A DNA stretch of 64,000 bases from Clostridiales bacterium. Lineage in GTDB: Bacteria > Bacillota > Clostridia > Oscillospirales > Acutalibacteraceae. The number at the start of each line of letters is the position of its first letter. The first letter of the stretch is position 1. Made by a program: the position numbers and the translations under genes. This document shows, piece by piece, positions 8,371-16,929 of the stretch. The stretch lies in assembly GCA_019416455.1 (NCBI GenBank), contig DXXG01000027.1, positions 62,001 through 126,000 of the forward strand, read 5' to 3'. A model generated the notes under the pieces. The model had not been told where the DNA came from, did not search any database, and saw only the letters and a program-made list of their open reading frames with translations.

Positions 8371-8855
8371 TGTCAAAAGGGAAAATGGAAAAAACAAACG
8401 CCCTGCGGTTGCTGGACAGGATGAAGATCCCCTATGAAGCCCACACCTACCCCTGTGAGGAGTTCACCGACGGACTGGAGGTGGCTAAGCTTCTGGGGCT
8501 GCCCCCTCACCTGGTGTGCAAGACCCTGGTGACCGTAGGGAAAAGCGGCGGACATTATGTGTTCGTGCTGCCGGTGGACGAGGAACTGGACCGAAAGAAA
8601 GCGGCCATGCTGGTGGGAGAGAAATCCCTGGAGATGCTCCATGTGAAGGACTTGCTTTCCACCACGGGGTATATCCGGGGCGGCTGCACCGCTCTGGGGA
8701 TGAAAAAGCATTTTCCCACCGTGGTGGACGAAAGCGTCCGAGACAAAGAGATCATCTACGTCAGCGGCGGAAAGCGGGGCTTGCAGCTGAGCCTGTCTCC
8801 TCAGGACCTGGTGAGGGCGGCCGGCGCCATGTGGGGCGACGTGATCGCCAGGTGA
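8370..8855 (+). CDS. ybaK: Cys-tRNA(Pro)/Cys-tRNA(Cys) deacylase, YbaK/EbsC family
   Basis: A 161-residue YbaK-type editing enzyme that hydrolyses mischarged Cys-tRNA(Pro) in trans to prolyl-tRNA synthetase. Family marks are KTLVTVGKSGGHYVFVLPVDEELDRKKAA, with the conserved Lys, and GYIRGGCTALGMKKHFPTVVDESV. Length is normal. The ATG overlaps the stop codon of the protease gene by one base (TAATG), so it is translationally coupled to a stress operon, although its own job is translation fidelity. Confidence 0.92.
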   Translation: MSKGKMEKTNALRLLDRMKIPYEAHTYPCEEFTDGLEVAKLLGLPPHLVCKTLVTVGKSGGHYVFVLPVDEELDRKKAAMLVGEKSLEMLHVKDLLSTTGYIRGGCTALGMKKHFPTVVDESVRDKEIIYVSGGKRGLQLSLSPQDLVRAAGAMWGDVIAR

Positions 8856-8918
8856 GCCGTGGAGGCGCTGCGCCGAAAGCGATAGCCCGGTGAGCGGCCC
8901 CTTCTTTATGAAAGCCAA

Positions 8919-8954
8919 AAAAGGACACCCAGAACATTCCGGGTGTCCTTTTTG
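8919..8954 (+). terminator. intrinsic terminator
   Basis: AAGGACACCC (8921-8930) pairs perfectly with GGGTGTCCTT (8941-8950), A-rich before and T-rich after, so it can serve both converging transcripts. A near-identical stem recurs at 18596. Confidence 0.88.
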
Positions 8955-8969
8955 TTTGCGTGAAAATGT

Positions 8970-9143
8970 TTACCATTGCCAAAGATGCATAGTCAGCAGC
9001 ACGATGACTGCGACCAGAGCCACAACGATGAGGAGAGGGATCACAGGCATGGGTTCCTTCTTCCTCTTGGAGTTTACTCTGCGGTACGTCAAACCAGCGG
9101 TGACGATGTTGGGATCCGCTACTGGTGGGGGTCGTCCTGTCAT
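8970..9143 (-). CDS. small single-pass membrane protein, hypothetical
   Basis: A 57-residue protein with a polar, basic N-terminal part (TYRRVNSKRKKEP) and a C-terminal hydrophobic helix of about 22 residues ending in HLWQW. The charge pattern predicts the N terminus inside. The ATG at 9143 was chosen because AAGGAGG lies just upstream; the in-frame start at 9218 overlaps the promoter. It has its own clear SigA promoter (9197-9225), which supports it as a real gene. No family is recognised. Confidence 0.6.
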   Translation of the reverse strand: MTGRPPPVADPNIVTAGLTYRRVNSKRKKEPMPVIPLLIVVALVAVIVLLTMHLWQW

Positions 9144-9196
9144 ACTGCTCGCCTCCTTAGAAAGCAATGCAAAAATATGGAAACTTTTACAATTAC

Positions 9197-9225
9197 ATTC
9201 TAAAATCATTCTACGCAAATGACAA
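9197..9225 (-). promoter_or_regulatory. SigA promoter of the small membrane protein
   Basis: On the minus strand TTGTCA (9225-9220) and TAGAAT (9202-9197) are separated by 17 bp. A second TAGAAT lies at 9213-9208. Confidence 0.7.
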
Positions 9226-9330
9226 GTAGCAGATCCGCCAAAGAAAACAGCTTTTTCTCTCCAAAGTGAATAAAGGAGAGCGTAAACTGCACAAATTGGA
9301 GGTGTTACTTTTGGCTAATGTGGCGCGCCC
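9226..9330. other. spacer between divergently read regions
   Basis: Part of a gene-free stretch of about 350 bases (9144-9491). It contains an AGGAG and a GGAGG sequence but no convincing reading frame; only a 20-codon TTG frame at 9311-9373 that runs through the terminator stem. The part at 9361-9490 is GC-rich with no clear feature except a GCGCGACTGG segment that resembles the core of intergenic repeats elsewhere in the window. Confidence 0.4.
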
Positions 9331-9360
9331 AAAAAGAGGGACCCTAAAAAGGGTCCCTCC
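9331..9360 (-). terminator. intrinsic terminator for the EF-G-like gene
   Basis: Read on the minus strand, GGAGGGACCC and AGGGTCCCTC form a stem followed by TTTTT (9335-9331). It lies about 130 bases past the stop codon of the EF-G-like gene. Confidence 0.75.
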
Positions 9361-9491
9361 TGTGATTTTGTGAGAGTGGTCTGGGCCTTAGACTGTCGCC
9401 TACGGCGCGGACGCGCGTCCATGGTTCGATCAGACGCGGCTTTCAGCCGCCGTCCTAGGGCGCGACTGGGTCCAGCGGGGCCACCCGCCGA

Positions 9492-11561
9492 TTATTCCGC
9501 GTTTTCCGCCTGAGCCTCTTCGATCACCTTCTGAGCCACGTTCTGAGGAGCTTCTTCGTACCGCTCGAAGCTGAAGGAGAAGCTGCCACGGCCCTGAGTG
9601 ACCTGGCGGATAAAGGTGGTGAAGTCGTGCATCTCAGCCATGGGGACTTCCGCCTCTACGGTCTGTTTGCCGTCGCCAGCGGGCTCCATGCCCAGCACAC
9701 GGCCGCGACGCTTGTTGACTTCGCCCATCACGTCGCCCATGTTGCCGTCCGGCACAGTGGCCTTCAGGTGGCCGATGGGCTCCAGCAGCACAGGGCTGGC
9801 CTGAGGCATACCTGCCTTGTAAGCCAAGGTGGCTGCCATCTTGAAGGACATTTCGGAGGAGTCCACAGGGTGGTAGGAACCGTCGTACAGCACGGCGGAC
9901 AGACCCACCACAGGGTAACCAGCCAGGGGTCCCTTCAGGATGCATTCACGCAGGCCTTTTTCTACGGCGGGGAAGAAGCCCTTAGGCACGGAGCCGCCCA
10001 CAACCCGCTCGCCGAATTCCAACCCGTCGCTGTCGCAGGGAGAGAACTCGATCCACACGTCGCCGAACTGGCCGTGGCCGCCGGTCTGCTTCTTGTGCCG
10101 GCCCTGGACCTGCACAGTCTTGCGGATGGTCTCACGATAGGGGACTTTGGGTTTCTTCAAAGAGACGTCTACGCCAAACTTGGCTTTCAGCTTGGAAATA
10201 GCCACATCCAGGTGCTGCTCGCCCAAGCCGCTGATGATCATCTCGTGGGTCTCGTTGTTGGTGGAGAACTGCAAGGTGGGATCTTCCTCAGACAGCCGCA
10301 GCATGCCCTGGGCGATCTTATCCTCTTCGCCCTTCTTGGCGGGAACGATGGCCATGCTCAGGGTGGGGTTGGGATACTCCACGCCGTCCAGGACCACTTT
10401 CCGGGCGGGAGAGCACAGGGTATCGCCGGTATTGGTGGCGGCCAGCTTGGGGATAGCGCCGATGTCGCCGGCCCCGATGTACTTCACGTCCACCTGCTTC
10501 TTGCCCACCATCATCACAGTCTTGCCCACACGCTCAGTGGCGCCGGTGCGCATGTTCACCAGCTGGCTCTCGGTGGAGATCCTGCCGGAGACCACCTTCA
10601 CATAGGACAGCTTGCCGATGAAGGGGTCGGCCACGGTCTTAAACACGATGGCGGCAGCGGCGCCGTCCTCGTTGACAGCCAGCTCCACAGGGTTGCCGTC
10701 CACGTCCAGACCGATCTCACCGGCCTTCTCCTCGGCGGAGGGGGCCAGCCAGGTCAGGCCGTCCAGGAACTGCTCCATGCCCCGCATCAGCAGAGCGTCG
10801 CCGCAGAACACGGGGGTGATGGTACCGGCCTTCACGCCCTTGCTTACGCCCACGATGACTTCCTCGGGGGTGAAGGGCTCGCCGGCGAAATATTTCTCAA
10901 ACAGCTCGTCGTCGGTCTCGGCAACGGCTTCGTAAATAGCGGTACGCAGGCCTTCCAGACGGTCGCCCATGTCGGGCATGGCCACGGGAACGGGCTTGCC
11001 GCCGGAGTAATCATATGCTTTGTACTCCAGCAGGTTGATGTAAATGTTTGCCTGGCCGTCCTGGATAAAGGGAACCACCACGGGGCACACGGAGGGGCCG
11101 AACTGGGCTTTCAGGTCCTCGAATACACGATAGAAACGGGCGCTCTCATCGCACAGGCCGTTGACGAAGAAGATCTTGGCCAGGCCGTTTTTCTCCGCGG
11201 CGGCAAAGGCCTTTTCCGTGCCTACCGCCACGCCGTCCTTGCCGGAGATGACGATCAGCGCGGTATCAGCGGCCCGCATGGCTTCGCACATGCCGCCTTC
11301 AAAATCGAAGAGGCCGGGAGCGTCCAGCAGGTTGATCTTTTTATTTTTCCACTCCAGGGGAGCGGAAGCGGCGGAGATGGAAGCCTTGCGGCGGATCTCC
11401 TCGGGATCATAGTCACAGACGGTATTGCCGTCGCCCACTTTGCCACGGCGGTCGGAGACACCGGACAGATAGAGCATGGCCTCTGCCAGGGAGGTCTTTC
11501 CGGCGCCGCCGTGGCCAGCTACGGCCAGGTTGATAATATTTTTCGCCTGATATTGATTCAT
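9492..11561 (-). CDS. elongation factor G-like GTPase
   Basis: A 689-residue translational GTPase of the EF-G fold: G domain, domain II, and the EF-G-specific domains III-V (for example RETIRKTVQVQGRHKKQTGGHGQFGDVW in domain IV). The P-loop GHGGAGKTS is at residues 16-24 and G3 DAPG is present, but G4 is NGLCD instead of NKMD. That divergence, with DAPG for DTPG, points to an EF-G paralogue (FusA2-like) rather than the housekeeping factor. The ATG at 11561 follows GGAAGGAGC; the in-frame ATG at 11654 is inside the promoter region. Its exact function is not established; loss of the standard guanine-binding Lys could alter nucleotide specificity or affinity. Confidence 0.85.
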   Translation of the reverse strand: MNQYQAKNIINLAVAGHGGAGKTSLAEAMLYLSGVSDRRGKVGDGNTVCDYDPEEIRRKASISAASAPLEWKNKKINLLDAPGLFDFEGGMCEAMRAADTALIVISGKDGVAVGTEKAFAAAEKNGLAKIFFVNGLCDESARFYRVFEDLKAQFGPSVCPVVVPFIQDGQANIYINLLEYKAYDYSGGKPVPVAMPDMGDRLEGLRTAIYEAVAETDDELFEKYFAGEPFTPEEVIVGVSKGVKAGTITPVFCGDALLMRGMEQFLDGLTWLAPSAEEKAGEIGLDVDGNPVELAVNEDGAAAAIVFKTVADPFIGKLSYVKVVSGRISTESQLVNMRTGATERVGKTVMMVGKKQVDVKYIGAGDIGAIPKLAATNTGDTLCSPARKVVLDGVEYPNPTLSMAIVPAKKGEEDKIAQGMLRLSEEDPTLQFSTNNETHEMIISGLGEQHLDVAISKLKAKFGVDVSLKKPKVPYRETIRKTVQVQGRHKKQTGGHGQFGDVWIEFSPCDSDGLEFGERVVGGSVPKGFFPAVEKGLRECILKGPLAGYPVVGLSAVLYDGSYHPVDSSEMSFKMAATLAYKAGMPQASPVLLEPIGHLKATVPDGNMGDVMGEVNKRRGRVLGMEPAGDGKQTVEAEVPMAEMHDFTTFIRQVTQGRGSFSFSFERYEEAPQNVAQKVIEEAQAENAE

Positions 11562-11659
11562 AACGTAAAGCTCCTTCCAATGCCAAAATACGGCGGCCTT
11601 TGCCGCCATGCCGTGCAATTCCCTGTTTTGCACAAGTTTAATGTTACAAGGCATAGCTA

Positions 11660-11688
11660 ATTATATATCAATCTTCCAAAGAATACAA
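11660..11688 (-). promoter_or_regulatory. SigA promoter of the EF-G-like gene
   Basis: On the minus strand TTGTAT (11688-11683) and TATAAT (11665-11660) have a 17-bp spacer, giving a leader of about 90 bases before the ATG at 11561. Confidence 0.7.
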
Positions 11689-11796
11689 TGGGGAAATTGA
11701 AATTATATGAATTCTACCTTTTGAAATCGTGGTTTTTGGAAGATATACACAAAAATTCAAGGGCCTGTCTCACTTGGAAAGAGGAGCGAAACATAG

Positions 11797-11832
11797 AAAA
11801 AGCCCCGGTCCCTTGGGAGGGATCGGGGCTGG
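11797..11832 (-). terminator. intrinsic terminator downstream of the P-type-ATPase-like gene
   Basis: AGCCCCGGTCCC (11801-11812) pairs with GGGATCGGGGCT (11819-11830); read on the minus strand the stem is followed by TTTTT. It ends the rlmB and ATPase-like transcript before the separate EF-G-like promoter. Confidence 0.85.
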
Positions 11833-11855
11833 GATGATTTTTATTGAAAAACAGG

Positions 11856-14800
11856 TCACCTGCGCAGCTTGGGCAGGAGGATAGTCACCAGTAGCCAGAA
11901 CAGCTGGAACAGGAACAGCACCAGGCTGGAAAGCTGACCCATGGCGCCGAAGCAAGCCAGGAAGGCCACCAGCACGAAGCAAAGCACCATGGCGGCGTTC
12001 TGGATCGCCACCACCAGATTGACGGTGCGGCGTTCCTCCACGCAAGCGGAGATCACGTTCATCATGGATTCCATGCGGCCCTTGGTGGCCACCAGAGCGT
12101 CGGCTCTGGGGATCTCGTTTTGGACCATTTTCCGGTATTCTTCGCCCAGACGGTTGTCCAAAACTCCCACGGAAGCGGCGTCGATGCCGAACAGCCGGGA
12201 GACCATCTGAGAAGTGACGTTGGGATCGGTGGTGCGGATGATGACGCTGATACCGCTGTCCTCCAGCCGCTGGAGCTCGTTCTTCCGGCGGCGGTCGGCG
12301 GCGTAGGTCAGCACCAGCATGGCGGAGACTGCCGCGTCCACAGCGATGTATACCACCTGCTGGTTGCCGGAAGCGTACTGGGCTTCCTCTTCCCGGGCGG
12401 GCACCTGGATGCGGTGGTTGATCAGCAGGGAGCGGTCGCCGATGTAGATGGTCTTGCCGTCCACACGGCCCACGATGCCGCTGCCGTCTTCATAGGTGAA
12501 GTGCTCCACCTCAGGCAGCGCGTCCTCGTTCTCGCTGATGACCTGGTCGAACACCCCGGACAGGGGGCCGCCCACCTTTTTCATCAGAGCGGAGGCAGCC
12601 ATGACGGCGTCCTCCACGTCGGCACGTCCGCCGAAGGTCTTGATGCCGTTGAGCACCACGGTTCCCCGGGGGAACAGGTCCTCGGCGTCCACCATGACGG
12701 CGTTCACATTGCCCAGCTGCTCCACGCCCTCATAGCCTACCACCATGGCGCCGGCCCGACGGGCAGTGCGGCACAGGCGGCTGATGGGCAGGTTCACCGA
12801 GAGCATGTTGGACACCGCCACGCAGGCGCAGCTGGCAGCCGCGAAAGCGCTGATGGCCGTGGGCACGCTGCTGGTGAGCAGCAGGGAAGCGATGCACAGT
12901 ACCAGAGAGGCGATCAGTCCGATGGGAGCCATCAGCTGCGAAGCGGACTCAGAGGGGTCAGGCATATAGGAAAGTTCCAGAAAGCGCTTCAAGAAGCTGG
13001 TACGGCACTGGTAGGCGATGACGGGGCTTTCCGCCACGCAGTCCTTGGCCATTTTCAAAGCGGTGTTGTGGTCGTCGTAGAGCCGCACGCTGTACTTCTG
13101 CTCCCGGGACGTGACGAACCGGAAGTTGGAATGGATGCGGCGGATCATGGTCAGCTTGCCGGCGGAATTGGCGAACAAAATGGCGGAAAGGATCACCGCG
13201 TAGAGATGCAGCCCGCCTTGGGTGAGTTCGTTGCGGAAGAAGGCTGCCGCCACTGTCTGGATGGCCACAGCTACTGCCGCTACCGCCGCGGCGCTGTCGG
13301 AATTGGCGTTGAAGGCGAACAGAGCTTTTAGACCGTTGGCCACGGTGCGGTAGCATATGCCCACCGCCACGGCCAGGAACACCAAAGTCATCACCACGTA
13401 CACCACAGGCAGAGAACCAAGATCCCCGCCGGCGCCGAACTGAGCGCCGAAGATCACGTTCACGATGGCCAGCAGCACCGTAACCACGCCGGTGATCATC
13501 ATCCGCAGGGTGAGTTCCCGCATCTCCCCGCGAAGCTCGTGGGAAATGGACTTGGCGTCCTCAGGACCGGTGTAATCGTCGATGGATTCTCCCGTATCAG
13601 CATCGGGGATGGGGATCTCCGGCTCTTCAGGAGTGGTCTCCAGTTTTTTATTGCGGATCCGCCGTTTGGGGGTGTTTTTCTTTTCCAGTTTTTCCGCCTG
13701 CTGCCGCAGTTCCTCAGATTCGGAGAGCAGGGCGCTTTGCAGTACGTCCGCGTGGATGATGTGGGTGGGCACGCTTCTGCTGCGGTATTCGAACATGCTG
13801 CCCACCTGAGGCACCTCTTGATTGGGCCGGCGGATGACCGTAGTTTTATCCTCGGCAGGCTGCTGGGCTTTAGCTGGGGCAGGTGCCTGAGGAGCGGGCT
13901 GAGGCTTGGGCTGAGCAGGCGCCTCCGCCACGGGCAGGGGAATGGGTTCCCGCTGGGGCTGGGTGGAGGAAACGGGCTCAAAGGAGAGCTGCTCTTCCTG
14001 GGGAAGTTCCTCTTGGACAGGCTCTTCCTGAACGTCGGGTTCTTCCGGGGGAAGCTGTTCCACAGGTTCCTGATACACCGATTCCGGCGGCAGCTCCTCC
14101 ATGGGAGCGCCGGAATCCAGCACCCGCTCAATGGTTTCGTCGGAAACGGGTGCCTGGCTGCCTACACGCTGGAGCTCCACCGTGTCGTTGAGTACGTTCA
14201 GCTTGATCTCCATGGTCTGGTCTGAGGAGGTCTCCAGCATGGCTTTCTGAATGTCCGGGATCTCCTCCTGGCGCTTCTTGCCGCCCTCCACGCCAATGCC
14301 GTGCTGGCGGGCGTAGGGGTCGGCGGCGAAGGAGGTGACAGGCATGGGAGCCACCACGCCGAACTCGTCAGCGATCTGCTCCTCGTCCACACCGGCGGTC
14401 TGGACGGCTTCCGCCACCCGGCGGCGGCGCTCCTTCTGGAGCCGCTGGAAATTGGCCTCCACCTCGTCATCGATAGCCTTTTTGGAATCGTCAAACAGAT
14501 CTTTATAGGTGGCTTCCTCGCCGGTCAGTTCTCCGGCGGAATCGTAACCCACGCGGTACTCGTCAATGGGTTTCAGCTGGATGCCGTAGTAAATGTCGTT
14601 TTCCGCCTCGTCAAAGTCGGGGACCCGTTTCTTTCTTCCGAACAGGCCGCCCCGTTTCTTCTTTTTCTTTTTCCCGGTCTGGGGTTCCTCCTCCGGCTGG
14701 GACTGAGCAGCAGCCTTGCGGGTCTCTTCCCGCAGAGGCAGTTCCACTGTGCCGGTGGCGTAAGAGTTCAGGTCCGCCTGAGCTTCCTGTTGGGAAGGCT

Positions 14801-15008
14801 GGGGAGCCTGGGGCGCGGCCGGTGCCTGGACCGGCGCTTTCGGGACCGGAGCGGGCCGGGCAGGGGCTTGGGAAACAGGTTCCCGCCGCTGGGGCCGCTG
14901 GGCTTCCTCAGCCTGCCGGGCGGCCTGTTCCGCCGCCTCCACTTCACGCTGAGCCCGCTGTTCCGCCAGAATATCTTCCAGGGTGAATTCCTTGTTGTCC
15001 TGTGCCAT
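11856..15008 (-). CDS. degenerate P1B-type ATPase-like membrane protein with long disordered N terminus
   Basis: A 1050-residue protein. Residues 1-490 are low-complexity (Pro/Gln/Glu-rich, a KKKKKKRGGLFGRKKR basic patch at 114-127). From about 500 it has P1B-ATPase topology: four helices (500-618), a soluble segment, two helices (692-738), a soluble P/N region, and two final helices (1000-1045). Helix six reads CAC (727-729) where P1B pumps have CPC. The phosphorylation motif DKTGT is replaced by DAEDL (Asp774 kept). The N-domain HP dipeptide is lost, TGDN has become TTDPN (926-930) and GDGxNDAP is absent. The match to VDGK..GDRSLL and the RRKNELQRLEDSGISVII segment is otherwise clear. It is therefore a likely pseudo-ATPase of unknown role, cotranscribed 18 bases after rlmB. 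Confidence 0.75.
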   Translation of the reverse strand: MAQDNKEFTLEDILAEQRAQREVEAAEQAARQAEEAQRPQRREPVSQAPARPAPVPKAPVQAPAAPQAPQPSQQEAQADLNSYATGTVELPLREETRKAAAQSQPEEEPQTGKKKKKKRGGLFGRKKRVPDFDEAENDIYYGIQLKPIDEYRVGYDSAGELTGEEATYKDLFDDSKKAIDDEVEANFQRLQKERRRRVAEAVQTAGVDEEQIADEFGVVAPMPVTSFAADPYARQHGIGVEGGKKRQEEIPDIQKAMLETSSDQTMEIKLNVLNDTVELQRVGSQAPVSDETIERVLDSGAPMEELPPESVYQEPVEQLPPEEPDVQEEPVQEELPQEEQLSFEPVSSTQPQREPIPLPVAEAPAQPKPQPAPQAPAPAKAQQPAEDKTTVIRRPNQEVPQVGSMFEYRSRSVPTHIIHADVLQSALLSESEELRQQAEKLEKKNTPKRRIRNKKLETTPEEPEIPIPDADTGESIDDYTGPEDAKSISHELRGEMRELTLRMMITGVVTVLLAIVNVIFGAQFGAGGDLGSLPVVYVVMTLVFLAVAVGICYRTVANGLKALFAFNANSDSAAAVAAVAVAIQTVAAAFFRNELTQGGLHLYAVILSAILFANSAGKLTMIRRIHSNFRFVTSREQKYSVRLYDDHNTALKMAKDCVAESPVIAYQCRTSFLKRFLELSYMPDPSESASQLMAPIGLIASLVLCIASLLLTSSVPTAISAFAAASCACVAVSNMLSVNLPISRLCRTARRAGAMVVGYEGVEQLGNVNAVMVDAEDLFPRGTVVLNGIKTFGGRADVEDAVMAASALMKKVGGPLSGVFDQVISENEDALPEVEHFTYEDGSGIVGRVDGKTIYIGDRSLLINHRIQVPAREEEAQYASGNQQVVYIAVDAAVSAMLVLTYAADRRRKNELQRLEDSGISVIIRTTDPNVTSQMVSRLFGIDAASVGVLDNRLGEEYRKMVQNEIPRADALVATKGRMESMMNVISACVEERRTVNLVVAIQNAAMVLCFVLVAFLACFGAMGQLSSLVLFLFQLFWLLVTILLPKLRR

Positions 15009-15026
15009 GGGATATAAATCCTCCTT

Positions 15027-15830
15027 TTACGGATCGATGGCTTTTAAACCGCTGCGCTGACGGGCGACTTCATAACAGAGAATGCCTGCCGCCACAGAAG
15101 CGTTCAGCGAGTTGATGTGTCCCTTCAAGGGAAGGGAGACGATAAAGTCGGCTTTTTCCTTCACCAGCCGCCCTACGCCTTTCCCTTCCGAGCCGATGAC
15201 CAGGGCCACCGGGCCGGTAAAATCGGTCTGGCACCAGGGGGAGCCGTCCATATCCGCGGCGTAGATCCAAAGGCCGCGGGCTTTCAGCTCCTCCAGCAGG
15301 GAGGGGAGATTCCCCACCCTGGCCACGGGCAGATGTTCCACCGCTCCGGCAGAAGCCTTGCCCACAGCGTAAGTCAGTCCTACGCTGCGCCGTTTCGGGA
15401 CGATCACTCCATGGGCGCCGGCGCATTCCGCGGTGCGGATCACCGCGCCCAGGTTGTGGGGATCCTCCAGCTCATCGCAGATGATGAAGAAGGGGGGCTC
15501 ACCCCGCTCTTCCGCCAGACGGAACAGATCCTCCACTGTGGCATATTCTTTTACAGCGGCCACAGCCACCACCCCTTGGTGGTTGGCCCCGCCGCACATG
15601 TGCGCCAGTTTTACCGGGTCCGCCTCTTTAATGGCCGCCCCGGCGTCCTTGGCTTTCATCACGATGGCCTGAAGAGCGCCGGAACGCTCGCCCCGCTGGA
15701 TGTACAGGCTGTCGATGGCCCGTCCCGCTTTGAGGGCTTCGGTGACGGCGTTGCGCCCCGCGATGATATCCGCGCCTTTGGGTCCCTCTTCCCGGGGCTT
15801 TTCCCGGCGCTTGTCTCGGTTTTTCTCCAT
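15027..15830 (-). CDS. rlmB: 23S rRNA (guanosine-2'-O-)-methyltransferase RlmB, SpoU/TrmH family
   Basis: A 267-residue SPOUT methyltransferase. After a basic tail (residues 1-20) comes the substrate-binding domain starting IAGRNAVTEALKAGRAIDSLYIQ, then the trefoil-knot catalytic domain with motif 1 (NLGAVIRTAECAGAHGVIVP), motif 2 (VALVIGSEGKGV) and motif 3 (LNASVAAGILCYEVARQR). Homologues methylate G2251 of 23S rRNA with S-adenosylmethionine. It is upstream of the P-type-ATPase-like gene with an 18-base gap; its 5' side is an array of GC-rich repeats and no clear promoter could be picked out. Confidence 0.93.
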   Translation of the reverse strand: MEKNRDKRREKPREEGPKGADIIAGRNAVTEALKAGRAIDSLYIQRGERSGALQAIVMKAKDAGAAIKEADPVKLAHMCGGANHQGVVAVAAVKEYATVEDLFRLAEERGEPPFFIICDELEDPHNLGAVIRTAECAGAHGVIVPKRRSVGLTYAVGKASAGAVEHLPVARVGNLPSLLEELKARGLWIYAADMDGSPWCQTDFTGPVALVIGSEGKGVGRLVKEKADFIVSLPLKGHINSLNASVAAGILCYEVARQRSGLKAIDP

Positions 15831-15933
15831 ATGGTACCTTGTCCTTTAATTTCTGTGACTTTCTATATTTTGAAACGGCGCCGACCCTTGGAAAGGATCA
15901 AAGCTCCCCGTAACACCTTGAAAATAGTGGCTC

Positions 15934-16230
15934 TCGCCGAGCCAAAGCCGCGAGCACGAAACTTTCCTTCTCGGAACGCTGCCACACGCGACTCGCCACC
16001 GGTGCAACCGGCCCAGCAAGGAAGTGCCCTTCGCCAAGCCAAAGCCGCGAGCACCAAACTTTCCTCCTCGGAACATTGTCACACGCGACATGCCCCCGGC
16101 GCAGCCGGCGCGACTTGCCACCGGTGCAGCCAGACCAGCAGGAAAGTGCCCTTCGCCGAGCCAAAGCCGCGAGCACCAAACTTTCCTCCTCGGAACATTG
16201 CCACACGCGACTCGCCACCGGTGCAACCGG
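15934..16230. repeat. three copies of a roughly 72-bp GC-rich intergenic repeat
   Basis: The segment starting GCCAAAGCCGCGAGCAC recurs at 15941, 16038 and 16160. Each copy continues AAACTTTCCT, CTCGGAAC and CACACGCGACTCGCCACCGG. Spacing is 97 then 122 bases because the middle copy carries an extra GC-rich insertion containing GCGCGACTTGCC. Copies 2 and 3 are almost identical. The reading frames in the array are repeat artefacts. The CGCGACTTGCC core also appears near 37975 and 38050 and, inverted, in the array at 43311. Confidence 0.8.
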
Positions 16231-16929
16231 CGGGCATTATTTTGCTTATTATAGCATAGTTCCCAGAAAATCTCAAATAAAAATGCAGGCAGAATGGGCC
16301 AAAATGCTGGTTTTGCCGGGCTAGTAAGACAGAACTATCCATTTTTGAGTATTTATTTCCATTTCATGAAAGAAAATTCTTTTTTCTCCCATCCTTCCCC
16401 CGGATTTTTCCACACGATTTCGCTGTGCAACCATTGTTTTCCATAGGAGCTGTGGAAAACTCTGTGGAAACTGTGAAAAACCCTTGTCCCTATGCGGTTT
16501 TCAACTTTCCCCCGTTTTCACAACCCTCGATTTTTATGTAAACAAACCTGCGTTTTTTTCAAAAAAGGAACAAAAATCGCCTGGATCCTCCTTTTTTTGC
16601 CACCCCAAGATACAGGTGATTCCTAGGGATTACTCGCCTTATCTTGTGTCAATAGGATTTCGGGAAATTTCTTTCCCACAGCTTGTCCACAGGCATTTAA
16701 CATACATTTCACACGGGGGAAAGGGGAGGGGGGAAAGTTTCCACTGGGGAAGAAAAGACTATTCTTTTCCCCGATTTTGTGGTATACTAGCGGCAAAACC
16801 AGGAGTTTTCCAGCCTGTTTTCACAAAATGCAGCCCTGAGGGGGGAGTTTTCCCCAGAAGTGGGCCAGTTTTGGGAAAATGAATATTTATGCGCGAAATT
16901 TGTCGAACATACATTTTGGAGGTTTTACC
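16231..16929. other. AT-rich gene-free region with DnaA-box-like sites
   Basis: About 700 bases with no supportable gene. It holds four sequences resembling the DnaA box TTATCCACA: TTTTCCACA at 16406-16414, its complement at 16451-16459, a weaker one at 16463-16471, and TTGTCCACA at 16683-16691. A -10 element TATACT at 16783-16788 probably belongs to the promoter of the gene at 16930, with a poor -35. Whether this is a replication-related site or only a promoter region cannot be decided from the sequence. Confidence 0.45.

Noticed and set aside
9311..9373. 20-codon frame starting TTG after GGAGG
   Set aside because: It runs through the stem of the EF-G-like terminator and has no support beyond the ribosome binding site.
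9627..11660. Plus-strand open frame of 677 codons opposite the EF-G-like gene
   Set aside because: Antisense shadow without start signals or recognisable domains.
15866..16259. Several short frames in both strands of the repeat array
   Set aside because: They repeat the same peptide because of the DNA repeats and have no start signals.
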